This document shows positions 11,001 to 20,000 of a stretch of DNA of 64,000 nt, one piece after another. Source of the stretch: Phascolarctobacterium sp. (GTDB lineage Bacteria > Bacillota > Negativicutes > Acidaminococcales > Acidaminococcaceae); assembly GCA_003150755.1 (NCBI GenBank), contig QAMT01000002.1, positions 124,001 through 188,000 of the forward strand, written 5' to 3'. Both the position numbers and the translations under genes were made by a program. Each line of letters begins with the position of its first letter. The first letter of the stretch is position 1. The notes beneath the pieces were generated by a model. The model ran no database searches, had not been told where the DNA came from, and saw only the letters and a list, made by a program, of their open reading frames with translations.

Positions 11001-14000
11001 CCTGAACATTGCCGCCAATACTTACAATGCCTTCCTGGAATCCCTGACTAACTGAACCTTGGCTAGCACTTAATTTTACAGTTGCGCCTTTTACACCAGC
11101 GCTATCAGATGCAGAATCACCCTGAATAACAATATTATTAGACTTACTTGTAATTTCTACAATGCCATTTTGGCTGTTTAACATGCCATTAATTTCAATA
11201 TCAGCACGCGGCTTGGTTGTAATTATCTGTTCTTCTGATTCAGTGGAGTCCTGATCATCAGGCAGTGTAACTTTAGCGTAAACATTGCCGCTATTATAGT
11301 TACCATTAATAATCAGCCTTCCGCTATTTTCACTCTCGGCATCAGGAGATATAGTCAATCCGTATTTTTCTTTATCCGCACTTGTCAAGGCATTGTTATT
11401 AAAATTAATTTCGCCGCCAGGCTCACCAACAGTTATATTATTAACCTTTAAATACAAATTAGTATTATTATTAATAACTACTTCAGGTGAACCTTGTGCA
11501 GTTAAACTTCCGCTGCCTTTAAGTTCATCAGACTGAATATTTATATTGCCACCGCTGGCTACGATGTCAGGAAGTTCAATATAATCAACAGTCATACCTT
11601 CGATAGCAGCAGAATATTTGTTGCCTTTAGAATCTACTAATTCTTGTACAAGGCCCATTGCCGATAACTGGTTAAAAATCCTCTCGCGCTCTGCTTTATA
11701 CCCTACATATGCAGTAGAAGAAGGATCTTCGGCATAAGCCTGCATCAGTTCGCCCAGTTCATTATAACGTTCAAAAAGGGTCATGCCATAATCAAATGTA
11801 CCAAATTCAATACTGTTTTTATCTATATTATCAGATACATTGATTATAATTCCATCAGCGCCTACAGCACCTTCCTGGCCTTTTCCATAAGCTTTGACCG
11901 CTTCCAAAGTATCTGTATTAAGGAATACCAACTGTGAACCTTCGGCTTCGCCTGTTTCAGGATTGTAAGTACCGCCGATAGTAATATATTGTTTATTCTG
12001 CACACCGGCAGTTAAATTGCCATCTACCTGTACATAATTACTGCCGTCTTTATTATTAGGTGCTTTATCGCCCACAGTAGAACTGGTGTAATTTTCTTGT
12101 TTATCAGAATATACCCAGGTGTACATCAGCGTTGTATCACGGACATTTTCTTTGCCTGCGTCTGCATAAAGGTTTATGTTGCGAACGCTGCTGATATCGC
12201 TGCCGTTATTAACAACAACCTGATTGTACTGATAAATTTTATCATCCAGTTTCGGGTTGGCAATAGGCAATGCTGCATAGTTGTAGGTTTCGGATTCTGC
12301 AGCCAGGTCAAGTATACCGTCCGAACCGTTTTTATCTCTGCCTGCATAAAGGTTGACATCATTCATTGCATATAAATCGCCGCCAACCGTTATTTTATTG
12401 TTACGGGTAAGCGTGCTTTGTACATCTGATGATGCGCCGCCGACTGCTGCACCTTGCACGTCTGCCACACCGCTGACAGTCAAATCCATATTATCAACGG
12501 CTGCAAGCGTAATATCTGCTCCTTCTTCGGCAGTTTTAAGCGAAGAATTAGCATCTGCATTAACATTGTTATTGGTTTCTATATTATTATTTATATCCGC
12601 CCAGGTAAACGCACCGAGGCCTGCGGCTTTGATATAACCGGAAGCATTGATATTCCCTGTTGTTTTGGCTTCCATTGTTTGCGCACCAGCGGTTAAAATA
12701 TCACTGTCTACGACATCAATGGTTGCATTTTTAGTAATATCGTTATTAAATACTGCGCCCTGTACGTTAATACCGCCGTAACCGCTGCCTTCAACAGCAT
12801 ATTTTTCTGTATTGCCAAAATTGATGGTATTCGCTGCATTAGCGTCAAGTTTTCCGCTGCCGGTAATTTCGGCCTTGTCAAATTTAACGGTTGTTGAGCC
12901 TGTAATTGTATTTTCAGCCGCAGTTGCACTTAAACCGACAACCGTTGCCTTCAAGGCATCTGCATTGATATTAGCCGTATCGCTTTGCAGCGCTTCAATT
13001 TCAATATCGCCGTCAACATTTAGTTTGCCGCCGATTGTTACACTGGTTGTGGAGTTTATATTGTTATCAGCCTTTGCTGCAAGGTCAGCACCAACAATAC
13101 CGCCGCCGCTGCCATCGGCAGTAGCTTTGTTATCTGCCGTGCCTGTAGCTGCAATGTTAAGACTATCCAAAAGCGTTGCATTTTCATCTTTACTGCCGCT
13201 AAAGTTAACTGTTGTGGTAGAAAGATTTTCAGTTTTTGCAACATTATTACCGCTGGAGAACAGACCGCCGATTGTTACGCCGCGGGCATCGGCAAAGTTT
13301 TTGGCTGTATTTGACGCGGTAATATTAAGCGCAGTAGCACCATTTGTAACATCATCAACAATAGGCGTTTTGTTGCCTGCTTCATCATATTTGTAACCGG
13401 TAATAACATTTGTGGTTTCAGTTTTATAATCAACATCGCCAACATCAATGCTAACATCCATATCAGCAGTAGCTGTTGCCGCATTTGCGCTAATACTTGC
13501 ATAACCGCCACCACTGTTGCCCTCTGCCAGTGCTTCAACAGTATTTTTGCCATCCTGTGTTGCAATTTTGGCATCAATATTAACTGTATCGGCAATAAAT
13601 TCGTTGCCGTCATGCACATTAACGGATGCACCACCAGTTGCGGTTGCCGTTGCAACCGAAGCGCCTGCTGTACCCAAAAAGCCTACCGAAACACTATCTG
13701 CCACGGCTTTTACAAACGGTTTTGCAGAAGCTGCTATATTAATATTATTTAACTTAAAGGTATTTTCGCCGCCATCTGCTGCGCCGACAGTTATGCTGCT
13801 TGTGCCGCTGTCACTGGCAGTTGCCACAACACCACTGCCGCTTAGAACACCGCCGGTACCGCCAGTTGCATGGGCATCTACGGTATTGGCTTTTTCTGTC
13901 GATATTGTAATGCTGCTTTCATCTGCATCATCTTTTGCCGTTGCAGAACTGTTTGTTATTGCAACGGAGGTATTGCCTGTATTTTCTGCCATTGCCACAA

Positions 14001-17000
14001 TAGCACCTACAGAAACAGCGCCTACTGTAATGCCAAGCGTATTGACTTTACTTATGCCGTGGTCAGCAGCCAAAATATCAATTTCATCCGCTGTAAAATC
14101 AACATCGTTTACGGTAATGCTGCTGCTGCCAGTTGTATTAACCTGACCAACTGCCGCATTGGCGCCTACAACGCCTGCACTGCCCTGATATACATTAAGA
14201 TTTGCTTCGCCGGTAATATCAGTATCGATATCGACAGTTTGGGCATCAATCTGACCGCCGTTAATATTTACGCCGACATTGCGGTGTACGTTAAGGATGC
14301 CGACACCGGCATTAACAGCTGCCGCACCTGCTGCGCCGCTGCCAAGAGTCATGCTGATATTGTTGTTTTCGGTTGCTTTGGCTGTAAAGGTATCGCTTGC
14401 ATCAATATCGCTGTTAGTAATGTTAACGGTAATCTGCGAATCTTTACCGCCGCCGTAACCTGCACCAATTGTAGGTACAGCATCATTAATGCCGGCAGTT
14501 GTCAAAGCATCGGACGAGCCGCCCATCAGGCTGCCAATGTTGTTACCCTCATTATTGCTGTACATATTATTAGCTTCAGCTATTTTATCAGCAGCATTGG
14601 AATTTTCATCGTTTTCAACTTTTTCGCCAACATTGGTAATCGCAATATTCGCACCTGCGCTTACACCAATTGAACCGGAAACATTGGTTGCAATTTGTTC
14701 AATATCGCGTGTTTCGTCAGCAGTTAAAGTTATATTGCCACTTTCGGCAGTTAATTCACTGTCAGTTACATTTGTTTGTACCGTACTATCAATAGTATTA
14801 ACAGTTACGCTTACACCTACGCTGCCAAAAGCACCTGCTGCATTACCGCCCATATAAGCATCAATATCAAAAGTATTCTGTGCGTTACCGGTAATGCTGC
14901 CTTTTTTGCTATTAATATCAGCATGATTAATATTAGTTTTAACTACGCTGTTAATGTTATTGATGGAGGTTGCACCGGCAGCGCCTGCTGCACCGGCACC
15001 AGTTGCAGAAATTACAGGTTTGACAACTGCGGTATTGGTTGCAGCAACATTCACATCTCTTTCAGCATTGATTTCAGATTTTTCAACAACATCTGCTGTT
15101 ATTTCATTATCACCTACATCAACACGTGTTTCAGAATTATCCTTAAGCACGCCAACAGAAAGGCCAACGCCTCCACCTAATCCGGCAGCGCCTATACCTA
15201 CATTGCCCGCATTAATAATGCTTTTATGCGTTGCTTTAATGTCAACCGTATCAGCAGTAACCTTACTGTAAAAAAATGCTGCTTGAGTTGTATTTTTAAG
15301 GTCTGTAACGCTTACAACACCCGAAACACCAGCGCCAATGCCTGCTACACCTGCACTTACAGTAAAGCTGGATACACCCTGCATAGAATCGGCGTCTACT
15401 TCAAATTTTTTGGCATTAATATTACTATCTTCAATAATTGCAGAGGTAGTGCGTTCAACAGTATTGGTATCACTTGCAAGACCAACACCGCCGCCGATAC
15501 CTGCCACGCTTGCTCCGCCAACAAAGCCGCTGCTGTTGGTGTAATCACCGGCGTTGACAAAGACGTTGGTGTTCTGGCCTGCTGCAGCATTTGCGTCGCC
15601 ATTGACAACCGTATCAGTAATGCCTGCCTCAGTTGCGCCGTCAATCATATTTACATTTACGGTACCGGTAACACCTGCGCCTTCACCGGCTACACTGGCA
15701 TTTATCAGGAAGGATTTCATATCGCGGGTGGAGGAAGCATCTACAACCAATCCTTTACGGGATTCTTCACCGCGTTCGATATGGGAATCAATATCAACCG
15801 TTTCATTATCTATTAACGCTTTGTTGATAGTGTCTTTATTGATTGCTGTATTGGTCGTTAAATCGCTGCCGTTACCTTTAGCTGTAACTTTTGTATCTAT
15901 ATTTTTATCACCAACAGTTGCACTTGTGGTGCCAGTAATTTTATTAACACTTACAGATGCGCCTACCGCAGCGCCGGTGCCCGCAACGGAAGCACTGCCT
16001 ACGTAATTGGCAATCTGCTCGTCACTGGTTGCTACAACGCCAACGTTATCATCGGCAACAATATTTGCGCCGCTGCCGATATGGGCAGTTACATCGTTTT
16101 CAATCATGTTAACGGCCACAGAACCAGTTACGCCAGCACCTGTACCGGCAACACCAGCACCAACGCCGATATTTTCAATACGTGGCGCTGCATTGGCATT
16201 AACAGTAAGGTTGTTTACATTCATTTTGCTGCCGTTGATGGTAGCATTAGTCTGCTGGATAATGCGGTTAACGGCAATGCCTGCGCCAACACCTGCGCCA
16301 CTGCCTGCAGCTGCCGCAACATCTGCAGAACTTGTAATTTCGCTGCTGTTTTGCGCATCAACGGTTACGTTGGCTTTTGTGCTGTCCTTCTCCGCTGCAT
16401 CAATATCTGTACTGTTAATTCCAGCAGAGGTTTCTTTATTTATCAGCGTTGTTGCCGATGCGCCCTGCACTGCTACATTACCAGCGCCGCCAACACCAAT
16501 AGCGATATTGTAAACTCTTGCTGTATCTTCTGCATTTGCACTTACTGTACTTTCTGCATCGGCAGAATTAATTTTACTGTTATTAATTTCTGCTGTTACA
16601 TGCTGCTCGCTTTTTTCTTTATCTGCAGAAGTACCGCCAATTTCAGTATAAGCTACACCTGCACCGACAGAAGCTGTACCAGCTCCAGTTACATTGCCTA
16701 TAACAGAAAGTATATCAGTATCATCCAAAGCTTTTACGCCTACATGTTGGGCGTTATTTATTTCAGAATCTTCTATTACCGCACCAGCATTCCCTTTGGT
16801 TTGCGTTACTACTACAATACCGCTTACTGCTGCTGTACCGGCCCCAGAAACACCTGCGCCGATATTATAGCTATCGCTTCTGTTTGTTGCTTCGGCAGTT
16901 ACGCTTGTGCCTTCTGTTTCGTCATTAGTGCGTTTATCAAAATCGGTATTCGTTATATTAACTTCGGTACTGTTATCAAGCCCAACATAGCTAAGCGTTG

Positions 17001-20000
17001 CACCAACAGCCGCTTTACCAGCGCCGCTGATTTGCCCGCCTACAGAAACTATCTGTGCTGTATTATTTGCTTTGGCAGTAGTTGACTGCGCTTTTACGGT
17101 TGAATTAAGAATATCTACATTTGCTGTATTTACAACATCGTTCCAGCTTACGCTGCCTACACCGCTGCCTTTACTTGCAGCAGCAATACCGCCCGCAACA
17201 GTAACAATATTGCTGTCGCTGCCTGCATCGGCAGAAACAGTTTTCGCCATAATATCAGCATAGTCAATTTTAGCCGTGTAGGTATTTTCAATATCTGTAA
17301 TAGCAACAGCCGCGCCGCCTGCGCCTTTATTGGTAGAACCAGCCAGACCTGCAGCTACTGTAATAATGCTGCTGCCGCTATCTTTATCAATATCAATATT
17401 GCCTCCGGTTTGAGTTTCAGCATCGTTCATTTCAATGCCAGCTAATTCATTTTTGCCGGTAATGTCAAAACCTTCACCCATGCGGTTTTTAATTTCTGCT
17501 TCGCCATCAGCTAAATCCGAAACACCGTCAGTAATTCCCTGCGTTAAAATCTTTTCATACGTACCATCCTTATCAACAGCTATATCCTGTGCATTTACTT
17601 TTACAGTTCTATCGCCATCAATGCTGATAACAACTTTATTGTCATCGCTGCTGCCTTCAATAAAAGCATTAGTAGTATTATGCACTTCGTTATAAACGCC
17701 AGCACCTTCAACAGTTGCACCAGTACCGCTGCCAGACGCTACACTTAACCCTGCCGCAACACCAACTGTAACATTTTTTAGTGCATTAAGTGCGTCAACT
17801 TCTATACTTCCAACATTAGTGTAGCTGCCGCCTCTAATACCTGCACTGATATTATTATTAAGCATTGCTACACCTACGCTCGCGCCAATGCCAACCTTTT
17901 GCTGGCCTGCGCTTAAGCTGCCGCCGCCGTTATTTTCAATATCACGGGCATAAGCAGCTACGTTAATATTACCTGTATCTTGCACAGTATTATTTTCATG
18001 CAGAGCTTCAACATCGTGGTCAATTAAATTTACCGAAACAGCCGCATTACCGCTGTAACCACTGGTATTGCCGCTTTTGGCAACATTTAACCCAAGCCCC
18101 AGCGCAAGCTGTTCGCCGCCGCTTAAAGCCATGGTATTAACCTCATCGGCATTTTTAATAATACTGTTTTTAATTGCTGCATTTACTTTATTGGTAATAT
18201 CGTTAACACCTGCTGCGCCGGAAAACCCAACTGATTTATCACTGGCAGAACCGCCGCTTTTCCACTGCAATGCCGCCGCACCGCTGTAAGCTCCTGCATA
18301 AGACACATCGCGTGCAGTGACGTTAATATCACCATTATTATTCATAATAGTTATTTTAGCATTATCAACAATAGCCTGGGTTGCATTATCAAGCATATTC
18401 ATAGATACGCTGCCGCTGCCAGCTATGCTGAAGGAAGGCATAAAACCGCCTTTGCCGTTTGTGCTGCCTACAAGTTTTATGCCGTCGCCGTTAGCACCAT
18501 GAGTTTTTGACCCCATGTTGAAAAAGTTATTGGCTTTTCCGGATTCCGTGCCAAAAATTTTTCCGGTTACGGTATCAAGTTTACCTCCGTCGCCAAGCAG
18601 ATTGTTTTCAAGATTACTGATACCGCCTTTAATTTTGCCGAAGAAGCTTGTTTCGCCGGTATCGTCATTTTTACTTGCAGAAGCGGCGACACTTACGCTC
18701 TGAATACTGCCTTCTGTAGCTGCATCTACATTAAAACCATCACCACTGATGCTTCCATCATCAGCTTTAGAAGCAGTATAGTTATTACTTAATTTATCGT
18801 TCAGTTCTTTTACTTTATTTTCATCTACAACATACTTAACAGCATCTTCTCCGTTATCGTCAGTATAATGTTCTTTAGTTGTATATAAGGCATTTATCTG
18901 CTCAGATACATCGGCCACACCAGCAATATTTTTAACTGCAAAATCGTTATAAGCAAGGCCCATGCCTATAGCGCCGCTGCCGCTGCCCAGATTGAGGCCT
19001 GCTGCAACATTGACGATATTGGTATCATTATGCCCGCTGATACTGATATTGCCAGTACTTGTTTTAGTCTCTTCTGTACTGCCGGATTCGTCTTCAACTG
19101 TTTCAGTATACTGTTTTGGTTTTGCCGTTAAGCTTGCGCCGTCATCAACAACAGTTAAAATATCGCTGCTGCCGTTAACCAAACTAATCATGCCATTTAA
19201 AACAATGTTATTGGAGGCATTTTCATCGCTCGGACTCTTGCCTGCACCGCCAGCTACGGATACATGGTCAATTTCGTTGCTGCCGGCAATATTAATATCA
19301 CCGCCGCTGATACTTGCGCCGTCATTAACCGCAACAATGGTATCGGTATTAAAATCAGAATAGTTTACAGTTGCACCAATGCTGGCAACTGTACCGCCGC
19401 CGGAATTTGTCAAAGGCACAGTATTAAGCCCGCCAAGGCTGACGTCCTTCATGTAATTTTCAGCGTTCAGGTTAACTTTACCGTTACTGTTAATTTCACT
19501 ATTACTGCCAATTTCTACCTTACTTACGGAATCAATATTATTTACCATAACGGTGCCTGCACCGTTAATCGCAGAAGGATGATGCCCTGCAATATCACTT
19601 GTATCGCCGCTGCTGCCCTTTGAAGCACTGGCTGCTGCAAAATTGCCGTAACTGTTGGGGTCGGCAAAAGCAAGCGCACCGGTAAGCATGTCACTGGCGC
19701 CTTGGATTGTTGCTTTAACATCGGCTGCAACCTGGCTGCCTTCATTGCTATCCAGCATAGTATTTAAGTTATTTAACGCAGTCAGAACTTCAAGCCCTGC
19801 TGTTACCGCTTCACCAATAGCAAGTACACCGCTGTCACTGGTGGCAAGTGTTTCATCAGCAGTTGCAAAAGCACTTTCCCAAGTGCCAATTTGTGTATTA
19901 AGATTACTTAAAAATCCGTCAAAATCATTTTTTATTGCGCCGTCAAGCCCGCTGACTGCATTTTTAATCTGCGCAGCCGCGTCTTTAACGTCCTGAATCA